From Hirsutella rhossiliensis (taxonomy: Eukaryota > Ascomycota > Sordariomycetes > Hypocreales > Ophiocordycipitaceae): DNA of 64,000 nucleotides. The first letter of the stretch is position 1. Each line of letters opens with the position of its first letter. The translations under genes and the position numbers were made by a program. Under the pieces are notes generated by a model, which was not told the origin of the DNA, searched no databases, and saw nothing but the letters and a program-made list of their open reading frames with translations. Below, piece after piece: positions 1-11,301 of the stretch. Location: the NCBI RefSeq assembly GCF_020360975.1, contig NW_025408671.1, positions 5,084,001 to 5,148,000 on the forward strand. Reading direction: 5' to 3'.

Positions 1-76
1 GCGGTGCGCTGCTGGAGACGGTGGCCGAGGAGCCGAGGGCGGCCGAAAAGGGCGTTTTGGACGCGAGCATGGCCAT
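1..76 (-). CDS. possible N-terminal fragment of an unidentified protein running off the left edge
   Basis: On the minus strand an ATG at 74-76, with a second in-frame ATG six bases further on, opens a frame that stays open to the window edge, about 25 codons. It begins Met-Ala-Met-Leu-Ala-Ser-Lys and is rich in Ser, Ala and Thr. That would suit the start of a gene leaving the window, and the roughly 4 kb to the right lacks any other gene that would need a promoter in this direction. The fragment is too short to recognise a family and could be chance. Only the neighbouring sequence can decide. Confidence 0.25.
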   Translation of the reverse strand, partial: MAMLASKTPFSAALGSSATVSSSAP

Positions 77-3000
77 GGTCTGGGGGAGGTGACGGAACAG
101 CCAGCCGTCGCCGAATGTGGGTGGGTGAAGAAAGGCGGGCGGACAATGCGTCCAGGAGTCGGTGCTCGTTGGCCTGTCGCGAGGGTTCTGGCGACGAAGA
201 CGAGGCGAGACGGCGAAGAGGTGGCAAGGACGAAAGAGTTCGTTTGCCGTAGCGAGCGAACTTTTTCTCCCCTGTTCGTTTGAGCCGCCGAGCTTCCGGG
301 CCGGCAGAGACGGCGGCAAAACAGCTCAAGGGCGAGGAAAGCGAGAGCGAGCGAAGAACAAAGAGAGAGAAAAGTGAGATGCGGCAGCAGCAGCAACGCG
401 GGCGACGGGCAATAGCACGAGGAGGAAACGGACGAGGAGGGGAGGCGGAGAGGATGATATGTAAACAAGGCGGGCGACGACGGTGGGGAGGGCGGGAGAG
501 AGACCACGGAGGCCCAGGGATGTGTTTTGTGGCCTCTGCCCGTGGAGGTTGTGAATGGCGAGCAGAGGAACGGATGAAATGCCCGAGGAGAGGACAGAGG
601 CAAACGGAATGCACGGAGCATTCGAGGTACCCACGGCACGGTTTACAGAGGGGCGGTGCCCCGCCCTGGGCGTCTCTCAGTGGCCGGGGCCAACCTGGTT
701 GGATGCCATGGCACGGGCACCTCGAACACGGGCTGCGACTCTGGGGGAACCATTGTCTGTCTGCACCTCGCGTCTCAGTAGTCTGTCTTCGTAGGCACGT
801 CGAGCTTGGCCAGGCGCGAGACGAGATGCGCCGACGCGCGAGAGGGAGTGGATGAGTGGCTGGAAGATTCCGCCTCTGTAAAATTGGCTGGGCCTCGACT
901 GGCTGGGCCTCGACTGGCTGGTAGCAGCGTCGAGCCACCACCGGAAGACGAGCCACCGCAGGGCCCCGTACCCGCTGTACCGTAGGCGCCTTGCGGTGCT
1001 ACAGTGGGCGCCCGTCCGTCCAGTAGGTGCAATGGGTCGGCCTTCCCCCCGCCCGCTGCTCTCACTGTCCGCTGAGGGCTACAGTACTAGGTAACTACAG
1101 TAATAGCACTGTAGTACCTACTAGTAGCTTGGGGAAGTGAGCTCCGGGCCGTTTACAGTAGGCAGGCAGCCACCCACCCTTCCAGTGGTGCTCCGCGCTG
1201 TAGCAGGCCCCTGTAAAATGCAACCCCCCTCCCCGCCCGCCAAGCGTGCATCCCCTGAATCTCCATCATGCGCGGGCGAGTCGCAACTCGCCGTTTGCCG
1301 GTAGCGAGTTGCCGCCGGTTTTTTACATGCCTCGTTTTCGTGTCTCGTTTGCATGCCTCGTTTTCGTGGCGCGCCAGCTGCCAGCCAGAGAGGGCAAAAG
1401 GTGAAACCGCCCCCGTCTTCCCCCCTCCGTCCTCCCCCCTCCTCCCCGGATGATTGATTGATTGATGGCTGTGTGGTGTGGGCGGCCGACGGGCGATCCT
1501 GACCCGAGACTGCACACCGTGCGGGCCCTGCTGGGACTTCTCGAAGGAGACGAGCACCCTTCTTCCCCTGCCTCGGCATCTTTGACAGCTCGAAAGACTT
1601 TTTTGTTGCATAGTACATACGTACTTTGTTCGCTACCGCGGTATGACGACGGCGTCCTTTGCCCGGGCCATCATATCGCCATGCCCGGAGTCCTCAATCA
1701 AACAACGACGTTGGAGGAGCATCATCATGCAGCGGCGAGACGGAAACTCGGCAATGCCCAAGGCGGCGTTTTGACTCGCTCTGCATCGCATCGTCATGGA
1801 GAGAGGCATATGGCCCAGCTCCGTGCAATCTTGGTTGGTGGTGCGTGAGCACACCGTCTGGTCCACCGGAGTCCTTTGTCGGCCCCGTCTTGGTGGATGG
1901 GTCGATCAACGGGGATCGTCGTCCTTGTTCTTCCCCTTTCAGACGAAGATGAGCCATGAATTACTTGGCGTCTTGTCCTTGCGCGCATGACGCCAGCCGG
2001 GCTGATGGCGCGCCCACGCACTCTGTACACTCAATGTTGGATGGACTCTATCCCCAACTGATCATGGCCATCCACATTTCCCATGTTCCGTTACCGAGCA
2101 GTATATGAAGATCTATTATATCCCCGTTTGCTTTGCTAACCTATCCATGGCTCATCCTTTCCCTTGGCTCACCGTTCCCAACTGGTCGCCTCGGCCATTC
2201 CCCTATCCCTCACAGCCCCTTGGGCCTTGCTTGACTCGCTCAACCGGGCCTCTCCCACCTGCGAGAATGAGGCCCAACACACGTCAGCTCGCCCGGAATA
2301 GCTGTGAGCGGGGACCGAGGTGAAATGAAAGTCAAGGGTCATGAAAGTGGGAGCAAGAACAGCGGATGGAGGGAGAGGGAGAGCGGTCAGCCAGCCTTGC
2401 GGCGCATCAAGAAGACAGACATGCCTAGCCATGTAACTTGGGGTAGACATGGCAGGATCATGGGATGATGGGATGACGGGCGAGTAAGGTCCTTTGTGTT
2501 CACGTCTGTGGGCGCCGGTGCAGGGTCGACGCCCGCGCAGGATGAAACCAACCATGTTTCGACAGCTTGGCCTGCCCAATCAAGCTCGTCTGCTACGCAT
2601 CTGACTGTGCTGCTGTGTTGCACCTACGAGTCGGTCGGTCGTCGACGGGACAACCACGAAGAGACTGTTCACAACCGTGGCTGGCAGGCATCTGCTGTAC
2701 AGTAGACAGGCGGCGGGTCTGCATGCTCCATCAGACAAAATTAGGCAATTCATCCCGTCAGACTGCCTTGGGATCGGGGTGCCATGACGCGTTGAGGCTA
2801 TATCCATCCATCCATCAACGCGAGCCAATGCAAAACGCCAGATACCCCGCGCGTTTTATCTGCTGCACATCGCTCTCTTTGCATCTTCCTTCTCTCTCTT
2901 TCTCTCGCCCTCTCTTTCTCCGCTCGGACACGCTGCACGGACTGACCCGGCAGCGGGCGGGGGCCTGCTGCTTGCCCTCCCCCCCTTCCCTCAGGTGCCG

Positions 3001-4324
3001 CGCCCGAATGCGAGCTTTTTTTTTCGTTGCTCTTTGTCCCTTCGTTGACTTGAAGCCAGCTCGGCCCATTATCCCTCCTCCCTTGTCGAGCCAAACCCTC
3101 TTTTCACTCTGCATGTGCATGCCTCAGCTACGTAGTCGCGCACGTTTCAGAATATGTGGCTAGCCGCCCGGCCACAGTTCCCTGCATGGACCCGAGGCAT
3201 ATCTTCAAGCCAGTAGTGAAGACGGGCCCAGCCTCGGTCGACACCCTTGGCCGAAACCATGATTCCACTTCCAAGTATGCGCCAGCGAGCGCTTGCCACT
3301 GCACGAGAGAAGATGCGAGACTGACTGCCCTTTGTCCAACCCAAGCCGCATCGCATGGAAGACCCAGGCAAAGAAGCGGTGTCAGAAAACGAGGCGGAGC
3401 GGCGCTGTAGTGGTTCCAGATCCTCAAGCCCAGCGAGGTATATCGAGGTATACCACAGAATGCTCGGACTCACGTGCCTCGCCAAAGAATGAGAAGCCGT
3501 CTCTCCGGATCTCGGGGTCTCGGCGAGTTGACCATGCTCACCGCCGCGCCGAGGCAAATGACGGCCGACGAGAGGGCGCAGGCAGCGTGACCTGCAAAGT
3601 CTTGCGTTACCGACTGGACGGATGACGACCGAGGCAAGGTCATCCCTTCTGGACCACGTGACTCCGACATGTTGCGATTGCGGGCATCCGAGTTCTGCAC
3701 GAGGCGGGCCGGTAAAAATAGAATGACAGATCAAGATTCATGCCGGTCCAAGGTCAAGGGCGTGCAGTAAATGCGCTTGCATGAAGGAGGTGCTGGCCAA
3801 GCAAACAGCACAGCTGAACACGAGCTGGCCTCCAGACGTCGATCCCCTGGACATTGAATGCCGCATGGTAAGACCCTGAGCGTTGATGGAGGAGGGGGAG
3901 AAGTGACGCTGTCATGACCTTCTCCAGTCGAAAGCCGTCGTCGATGATGAGCCTCTCTAGGGTACCCTAGATAAGGAACCTACCTAGGTGCTTTAGCTTA
4001 CGTAAGTACTCTCGAGCCCACGTGATTGATTGGCTGTCTCAACTCTTCAAGGTTGAGGTTGAGCCAATCACAAGCTCGACTGGCCAACCTCCACGATGTC
4101 GAGGCCAGGAATATATGGATCTCGAACTCCAAACTTCAGAAGCACATAAAGGCTCAACGTCAACGACTACCCGAAACTTAACGCTCAGCCGCTTGCATCT
4201 ACAAGCCCTGACGCCCACACGGTCTTCCCTTGTCTAGTTGGAATCATCCGTCCCGTGCCGCAGCAACACAGACTCTACTAGCGCATACCTTGCACATCCA
4301 CCCGCTGGCCTCTTCCTGGCAGCC
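77..4324. other. intergenic, no gene recognised
   Basis: About 4.2 kb with many overlapping short frames but none with a recognisable domain. Small repeats are present. A 15-base unit is repeated at 886-900 and 901-915, and a 17-base direct repeat lies at 1326-1342 and 1352-1368. An imperfect inverted repeat built on CTACAGTAC lies near 1078-1128, and pyrimidine-rich tracts lie at 2880-2930. The right end (about 3950-4324) should hold the prephenate dehydratase promoter. Part of the left end may serve a gene leaving the window on the minus strand. Confidence 0.5.
4019..4071. promoter_or_regulatory. E-box and paired inverted CCAAT boxes in a hairpin-capable element
   Basis: About 255-305 bases upstream of the prephenate dehydratase ATG lies CACGTG at 4019-4024. 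It is followed by TGATTGGCT (4027-4035) and its exact reverse complement AGCCAATCA (4062-4070). Inside these, CTCAAC (4038-4043) pairs with GTTGAG (4052-4057). The outer arms contain CCAAT boxes in opposite orientation, the known target of the fungal CCAAT-binding complex. CACGTG is a bHLH site. That either is used here is inference. Confidence 0.4.
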
Positions 4325-5505
4325 ATGACAAGACCGGCAGACGGCCAAGACGCGCCTCCAGCCGACGCCGAGCGATCATCCCAGCCTCTGTCGCCCCTGT
4401 CCAGCGCCATGGCCTTTAGTCTTGCCAAGCCCCCCGTGGGTTTTCTCGGCCCTGCTGCCTCGTACACGCACCAGGTGATATCCGCCTCTCTACTCCCAAA
4501 TGCTACTTCACGTAGCTGACTGCGGCGAGGGCAAACGTAGGCCACGCTTCAGGTCTTTCCTCAAGAGAGGTGGGAGCTGCGTCCGGCAACAACCATCACC
4601 GGTAGGCGTGCCGTGTCAACGTCATGCTCCTCGGCCCCTGACAGCCTCTTCCGCTTCTAGACGTCTTTGATCAAGTGCAGAACCGCCATGTCCTCAAGGG
4701 GGTTGTGCCCTTTGAAAACTCCAGCCACGGGAGTGTCGTGGTCACACTCGACAACCTCGCCGACAGAGACGGCCGCTACGAAGACATCTCCGTCGAAGGC
4801 GAGGTCTTTGTCGACGTCAGGCACTGCCTTCTCGGCTTCAAGGCACCGGGAGAGAGCAACGCCACCATTCCCGGGGCTGATGGCACGCCGACAGCGGCAG
4901 CGCCCGACTTTCAACGCATCAAGCAGATTCATTCTCACCCTCAGGCCTTTGGCCAATGCCGCAACTTCATCTCCCAGAACCTCAAGGGCGCCGAAATCCA
5001 CGAGGTCAGCTCCACCAGCAGGGCCGCCGAGATTGTGCGGCGAAACGGGACTGGCGCGTCTGCTGCCATCTCCAGCAGGCTGGCGGCTAGCATCTACGGC
5101 CTCGACGTGCTCGCCGAGTCGATTCAAGACCGCGACGACAACGTGACGCGCTTCCTCATCATCCGCAACACAAAAAACCCCCCCCAGGAACCCCTCAGTG
5201 CCAACCAATCGAATCCTGCTGGCAACAATGACCCCCTAGGTACCAAGTCCCTCGTATCATTTACGGTGCCCCACGACTCCCCGGGCGCCTTGGCCGATGT
5301 CTTGGGCTGCTTCAAGGAGTGCGGCCTCAACCTGACGAGCATCAACAGTCGGCCCAGTCTGCGGGCCCCCTTTCAGTACGTCTTCTTTGTCGAGCTCGGA
5401 GGCCACAGGTATGGTCAGGATGGCAGGGTGGAGAGTGCGCTGAGCAAGATACGTGACGTCGCCGAGAGCTCTAGGTGGCTGGGGAGCTGGGAGACGCGCC
5501 GGTGA
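4325..5505 (+). CDS. pha2: prephenate dehydratase
   Basis: Converts prephenate to phenylpyruvate in phenylalanine biosynthesis. Three exons are proposed: 4325-4474, 4541-4601 and 4661-5505. The introns have CTGAC branch-like sites, and the product is about 351 aa. Exon 1 carries the N-terminal FLGPAASYTHQ motif (P-protein GPxGTxS/T region). Exon 2 gives LRPATTI, followed by VFDQVQ. Exon 3 holds PFENSSHGSV, matching the catalytic-domain PxENSxxGxV signature, and DNVTRFLII with the conserved Thr-Arg-Phe. A C-terminal ACT domain begins at SPGALADVLGCF and has NSRPS, the phenylalanine-sensing ESRP-type motif. The order PDT domain then ACT is normal for fungal Pha2. An upstream in-frame ATG at 4238 exists, but the shorter start fits the family better. 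Feedback inhibition by phenylalanine is expected from the ACT domain. Confidence 0.93.
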
Positions 5506-6131
5506 CGGGGGCCCTTGCGCTCACGTCAAGAGGAAGCTCATTTCCCTATCCAGCTGGCATGCCAAGAGACATGGAATGCCCATCACGCCCGGGAGCGACG
5601 CCCACGGGGCCTTGGGCTTCAATGCGCCCAAGGAGTGGCGCAAGGCCGAAAGAAAGTTCGAGGCACGAGGCCCGCCTTAAAGAGTCCGCATTGCGAGGAA
5701 TAGCCCAATCCTATAGCTCGCATCGCACAACGCACGAGTGCCCGACCTCAGCCAATGGGAAAGAGCAGACACTTGTGCCGCCGCGGGCAGAATCACACCC
5801 CGGATCCGATTGATCAGATCGCCGTCTACGTGAGTTGTCTCTCTCCAGTTGTGGAGCGTCGTGGCCGTATCAGCATCCTTGTCCGCTTAGGCGATGCATT
5901 GGTGAATGCATATGCGCACCTCATCCACCTGTCTGCGATGGCCTCGTGTCCCGCCTCTCAGCAGAGCTATAAACCAGAGCGTTTGATCTCAGGCCTGGCT
6001 GCTGCTCAAAGTTCCATTTCGTGCCATGATTGCGCATTCTGCTCCGCTGGCTTTGATCCCGTACGCAACCTCAAGCACGTCGTTGGCGAGCACCCTCCGC
6101 CTGCCTTCGCATCTCTACATACTCCCTAGCC
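5506..6131. other. intergenic between prephenate dehydratase and dynamin-like gene
   Basis: About 630 bases holding the 3' region of one tandem gene and the promoter of the next. The short frames here have no recognisable domain. Pyrimidine-rich stretches near 6020-6125 lead directly to the ATG of the dynamin-like gene. Confidence 0.5.
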
Positions 6132-8885
6132 ATGGCCGTCAACCTCCAGTCGCAAGCTCACCGGCATCTCCTCGACATCATCGACAAGCTTCGTGCTCAA
6201 GGGATCAGCCGCTATGTCGACTTGCCTGAGATCATCGTCACCGGGGACCAGTCCGCCGGCAAGAGCTCGGTCCTGGAAGCCATTTCCGGGATGACTTTTC
6301 CCACAAAGGACAATCTCTGCACTCGCTTTGCAACGGAGCTGATTCTGCGTCGCTCTCCTCATGTCAACGTCAAGGTGTCCATTGTTCCCGACGCAGATCG
6401 TCCCGAGGAGGAGCAGAAGCAGCTGAAGCTGTTCGAGCCCACCATTGACGCCTCGGATCCCCAGCTTGGCGACGTCATCGAAGAGGCCAAGGAGGTCATG
6501 GGCCTGAACGGGCCGAAAAAGGTCTTCAGCGACGACATATTGCGCGTTGAGATGAGCGGCCCCGAACAGCCTCATTTGACCATGGTCGATCTCCCTGGTC
6601 TCTTCGAGGCCGGCAATAGCGCGCAGTCGGACGAAGACGCCGAACTCGTCACCGACATGGTCATGCGCTACCTCATGAGGCCGAGGAGCATCATCCTGGC
6701 CGTCGTCTCCGCCAAAAGCGACTTTGCCCTGCAAAAGGTGACGCGGATCGCGCGAGAGCTGGACCCAGCCGGCGTCCGCACCCTCGGCCTCATTACCAAG
6801 CCCGACACGCTGGATGAGGGTTCGGCCAGCGAGGCCGCCTACGTGCAGCTCGCGCAGAACCGGGACGTCAAGTTCCGGCTGGGCTGGCATGTGCTCAAGA
6901 ACCGCGACTACAAGATGCGCAACGCCACGTCGGCGGAGCGCGATGAGGCCGAGGCCGACTTCCTCTCCCGGGCACCATGGACCAGCATCGACCCGTCGCA
7001 CCTGGGCGTGGCGTCTCTGAAGCCTCGACTCAGCAACGTCCTCAAGGACCAGATCCTCCTCCAGCTCCCCAGCCTTCTTGGCGATGTCTCGGACGGGATC
7101 CGGACCTGTAAAGAGAAGCTTGACAAGCTGGGCAAGCCCCGCGGCTCCGTCCGCGAGCAGCGCCGCTATCTACTTCACACCAGCCAGAACTTCTCCCGGC
7201 TGATGCAGGCGGCGGTGGACGGCATGTACAACGACCGGTTCTTTGGTAGCGCCAGGACGGAAAAGGGGTATCGACGACGGTTGCGTGCCGTCGTGCAAAA
7301 CACGCTGACTGACTTTCGGAACACGATGTACGACAAGGGCCGCAGCCGACGCATAGTAGAAGTCCGCGACGACCATCATGAGCCCCAAGAGTGCGAAGAG
7401 GTATTGCGATCAGACTATGTCAAAGAAGTCAAGGATCTGATACGTCGCAACCGGGGCTGTGAGCTCCCGGGCACCTTCAACCCGCTTATTGTCGGGGAGC
7501 TGTTTGCGGACCAGTGCCGGCCGTGGACAGCAATCGCCATGGATCTCAAGGACGAAATCTTGCTTGCCGTGTCCGAGACGAGCCATGATGCGCTGTATCA
7601 CGTGGCCGTCGAAGAAACAGCGGAACGGATCCTCCAGATTGTCAACACCGGCATCGAGGATCTGAAGCTGGAGCTGGATGCCGCATTTGAGCAGGTCTTG
7701 GAGCCCTACACGAGCGTCCATCCCATTACCTACAATCATTACCTCATCAGAAATGTCCAAAAGGCCCAGAGTGAGAGGCGCCGACGAGAGATTACTGCCC
7801 ACATCGAAAAAGTCTATGGCCAGCGTATTTTCGACAAGGCAGACGTGTTGATGGTGAGTGGAAGTCATCTCTCGGAGCTGCTCGCCATGCAGAGCGAAAT
7901 AGACATGGAGCTGTACGGGAGCTCTTTGGCCGTCGACTACATGGAGGCGTACTACAAGGTTGGTCTCACTTTGACCTTTTCCTCCCCCTTACTTACGAAT
8001 TACCGGCCGTGACAGGTAGCACTCAAGACCGCAGTCGACGCCGTGGGCACCCTTGCCATCGAGTGCCGCCTTTTGCAGAAACTCCCGTCCATCTTTGACC
8101 CCGAGAAGATTTACGACATGAGCGGCGACGAGGTTTCGAGCCTCGCGGCGGACAGCGAGGCCACTGTGAATGAGCGTGCCCATCTTGGCGAGAAGCTTGC
8201 CGTCCTCGAGACTGCCCTGCATGAGCTCAAGCGCCTGAACAGCTTTCGCTCCGTGGTGACGGGTGAGAGGGATTTTCTCCATCTCTGCAACTCCCTCGGC
8301 CCAGGACTGTCGAGGTTACGAGAGGCACGACATGTAAAGTCCCCAGCTGACCACGGGCTTGGGTTAGAGAGAAAATCGGGAAAGGAGCCTCTTCCCGTCT
8401 CTAACGGACAACTAGAGAACCATGTCGGTAGCGAGGCATGGGGCGAGGGGAAGCGGGCAACTGACGTCCCCATTGACGCGCCCAATGGGCCAGCAGAGGC
8501 AGAGGTGTCAATGCCCGCAGAGGCAGAGGCAGAGGAGCTCGCTGTGGCACCTGAGCAGGACTTCCCGGAAGAGGCTCCCTTGGCGGAAGAAGATGCCCTG
8601 GTGCAGGAAGTCGCCCCACCCGAGGAAGATGTGCCGGTGGAGGAGGCTGCCAGCTTGAGTGAAGTCGCCGCCGAACCTCGGGCCGATGAAGAGATTGGGT
8701 CGATATTGACGCTGGAACCGGAGCCGGAAGCAGAGCGCGATGCTTATGGCGAGGAGCCGACGCAGGAGTCGGCGATGCAAGACCCTTGGGGGCTCAGTAG
8801 CAAGAAGAAGAAGGGCAAGAAATCACTGCACTTTGCCGACGACGCGCCCGAGGTGATTGAGGAGAGGAGAAGGTGGTTTGGGTGA
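6132..8885 (+). CDS. dynamin-like (Mx-type) large GTPase with acidic C-terminal tail
   Basis: A large self-assembling GTPase of the dynamin superfamily, fungal Mx-like branch, thought to act on membranes or organelles. Two exons, 6132-7958 and 8016-8885, give about 898 aa. The intron interrupts the GTPase effector domain between MEAYYK and VALKT. The G1 loop GDQSAGKSS begins near residue 38, G3 is DLPG near residue 153, and G4 is TKPD near residue 223. Middle/stalk and effector (GED) regions follow, the latter around residues 585-690. There is no PH or proline-rich domain, which argues against classical dynamin and for the Mx-like group. After the GED comes a tail of about 200 residues with Glu/Ala/Pro-rich repeats. 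It ends in a lysine cluster and the hydrophobic-aromatic end FADD...RRWFG. The tail is unusual, and its role is unknown. The family call is secure; the cellular role is not. Confidence 0.9.
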
Positions 8886-8948
8886 AGAGGCAGGGCTTTG
8901 GGGGTGAAGGGACGTTTCGATTGATTAAAAAGGTACTGTATGTAGTGT

Positions 8949-9039
8949 GACGTGACGCAGAAACGATCTTGACGTGGCGCAGAAACGATCTTGACGTGAC
9001 GCAAGAATCGATCTTGGCGTGACGCAGAGAATCGATCTT
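8949..9039. repeat. four-copy tandem repeat of about 22-24 bases with TGACG half-sites
   Basis: Four adjoining units lie at 8949-8970, 8971-8992, 8993-9015 and 9016-9039. Each has the form GACGTGACGCAGAA(T)CGATCTT, and copies 3 and 4 have one- and two-base insertions. Each unit carries one or two TGACG cores, the half-site bound by CREB/ATF-type bZIP factors, plus the fixed spacer CGATCTT. The array lies about 60 bases past the stop of the dynamin-like gene and about 0.9 kb before the sulfotransferase-like gene. Confidence 0.85.
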
Positions 9040-9329
9040 GGTACGTGGACCGCGGTGATGTCTCTCGGCCCGCTGGTGCAGCAGCCGCGCCATCTCTCGT
9101 CGTCTTGTTACCTCGGCTGTTGGGCATGACGTCGAGCGGCCCACCACAAACCAACAAGCGCTGAAGAAAACGAGGGCCAACCAATCCAGCGCGATACCGA
9201 ACGTGGACGAGAAAGCTGCAGCATGCCTCGTCTCGCAGTTGGATCGGGAGATCCCCCAGCCACAGCTGCTTTCTCTGCCTTGCCGGGCACGTCATGGTCG
9301 AACGAGAAGTGATGGAAGAGGAAGGAAGT

Positions 9330-9384
9330 GATGGAAGAGGAAGAGGAAGAGGAAGAGGAAGAGGAAGAGGAAGAGGAAGAGGGG
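9330..9384. repeat. (GGAAGA)n hexanucleotide microsatellite
   Basis: A run of about nine GGAAGA units on the plus strand, preceded by two imperfect GTGATGGAAGAGGAA copies at about 9306-9340. It is a pure polypurine strand in non-coding DNA. Confidence 0.85.
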
Positions 9385-9963
9385 TTGCAGGGCCACATTC
9401 TCTGTAATTACTGTACGGAGTAGTTAGGGCCAGATACACTACCAATACCTCGCAACGCCCATTTTGACTCGTAGCTGCAAGGAGCCCCGGGTGCTTGGCA
9501 GCGGGGAGGTGGTACTCGCAGCTACAAGGACTGGGCGTAGCTGCTCTGTAGACTTTACCAGTGCATTTCAGCTCAGGGCATCGTCGGCTCTGGTTTTAAG
9601 CTTGTCCACTTTATCCTCGTTACACCTTACACTTGCGCGCTTTCTTCAACATTTCTCCACGATTGACTGACGTACTCCTTTTCCTTGTCCTTCTCTTCCT
9701 CTTCCCCTTCCTCTTCCTCTTGTGGCCCTCGCCCCCTTCAATCGACCGAACCAGCCAAGTCTCGCCTCCACGTGCAAGAAACACCTGGTCCGCCTCCCCT
9801 CCTCTCCCCTCCTCTCCTCCCTCTTCCCTCGTCCTCTTCCCCTTCTCTTCAAAGCCCTCACCTCTCCCACTGCCCAGATCATCGCCATCCAAGCCTCACG
9901 CCACAGTCCACAACCAGTCACCACTCAATCGCCCGTCGCACATCCCGAGGCAGGAAAGAAACA

Positions 9964-11301
9964 ATGGTGCAACCTCCCGTCTTCGTCGCAACGCACCCGC
10001 GCGCCTGCTCCACGGCCTTTGAACGGGTATGAAGTATCTCGATACTCGCCAATGGACACACTCGAGGACGAGAATGACTGAGAGAATCCTAGGTCTTCAT
10101 GACCCGCCGTGACGTGCTCGAGAGCCAGCATGAGCCCTTTGCCGACGCCTACTACTTCGGCCCCGAGTTCCTGAGCAACCGCTTCAGGGACGACGCTGCC
10201 ACTCGCCAGGCAGCTCCCGGCTCGCACCAGACGTACAAATCCATCCTCGGTGACTTTGACAAGGTGGAAAAACAGGTTCGCGTCCTCTTTCCGCACATGG
10301 CTCTCGACCGCCCGTCCCCAAGTGGGGATGCCCGAGCATGTCATCAACAGTGGCATCAATCTTCCCCCTCCTCTTCTTCACTTCCAATCTACTGTTAAAC
10401 CCAGTCGCGCCCCCCTCACCTTGTCAAAGCCCGAGTCTTCCATGGCCCAGACGCGGCGCAGCCTTCAGCCGTGCCGTGTGTCTCGCCCAACACGACGAGC
10501 CCTCCGTGCAACCGGACGAGTGGCGTGCGAGGAATTGCTGCTTACGCGCAAACCAGGGCAGGCGTGTCTTCATCAAGGACATGGCCCACTACTTCTTCCC
10601 TCCCGACGGAAGCCAGCCCCCGATCGCCCAGTCCTTTGGCGGCGGACAGGAGCCCGGCAACCCGACGGTGATGCCACTCGAGGCCCTCAAGCGCTTCCAC
10701 TTTACCTTTCTTATCCGACATCCTCGCCGCTCTATCCCCTCGTACTATCGCTGCACCATCCCGCCCTTGGTCGAAAAGACGGCTTACACGCCCTTTATGC
10801 CTTGCGAAGCCGGCTACAAGGAGCTCGCCCACCTCTTTGACTTTCTGGTCCGACAGGGCATCGTCGACAAGAACCGCGTCACCGTGGTGGATGCCGACGA
10901 CTTGCTGGACCACCCGGAGGACATGATTCGGCAGTTCTGCGACAGGACCGGCATCGACTATGACCCGGGCATGCTCGTCTGGGACGAGGCCGATGGCGAG
11001 CACGCCAAGAAGCTCTTTGCCAAGTGGAACGGATGGCACGACGACGTCCTCGACAGCACGAGGCTCAATGGCCGATCACATGCTCAGGTGAGGCGTTGCG
11101 CCGCAATGCAGGGCGCGCGGCGGGACATGCTGACTTGTTGCTTGACAGAAAACTTCGACGGTAGAGTCGGAGAACCAGGAGTGGGCAGACAAGTACGGCC
11201 CCGAGGCCCAGAAACTCATCCGCCAGGTCGTGGACGACAACATTCCCCACTACGAGTACCTCAAGCAGTTTTGCATGCGCATCGAGGACAAACGCCCCTA
11301 G
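9964..11301 (+). CDS. sulfotransferase-like P-loop protein
   Basis: A protein of the sulfotransferase/P-loop NTPase superfamily found in many ascomycetes; its substrate is unknown. Proposed exons are 9964-10026, 10093-10275, 10557-11087 and 11149-11301, giving about 309 aa. The N-terminus reads VATHPRACSTAFER, the 5'-phosphosulfate-binding type loop with Arg/Ser/Thr. HFTFLIRHPRRSIPSYYR in exon 3 resembles the 3'-phosphate-binding strand-helix region, with Arg and Ser at the expected places. The C-terminus ends near DNIPHYEYLKQFCMRIEDK. The frame closes cleanly over junctions 1 and 3. Intron 2 (10276-10556, 281 bases) is unusually long for this window and may hide a further small exon. Catalytic activity as a sulfotransferase is inferred from the loops only. 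Confidence 0.72.

Larger units (their letters stand above)
8886..9963. other. intergenic with tandem repeats
   Basis: About 1.1 kb between the dynamin-like and sulfotransferase-like genes. It contains the TGACG-rich tandem array (8949-9039), the GGAAGA microsatellite (9330-9384) and one TACGGAGTA motif (9414-9422). A long CT-rich tract (about 9675-9900) leads to the next ATG and is probably a pyrimidine-rich promoter or 5' leader. No gene is recognised. Confidence 0.5.

Noticed and set aside
6126..7001. 291-codon frame antisense to the dynamin-like gene
   Set aside because: It is a shadow of a codon-biased gene on the opposite strand.
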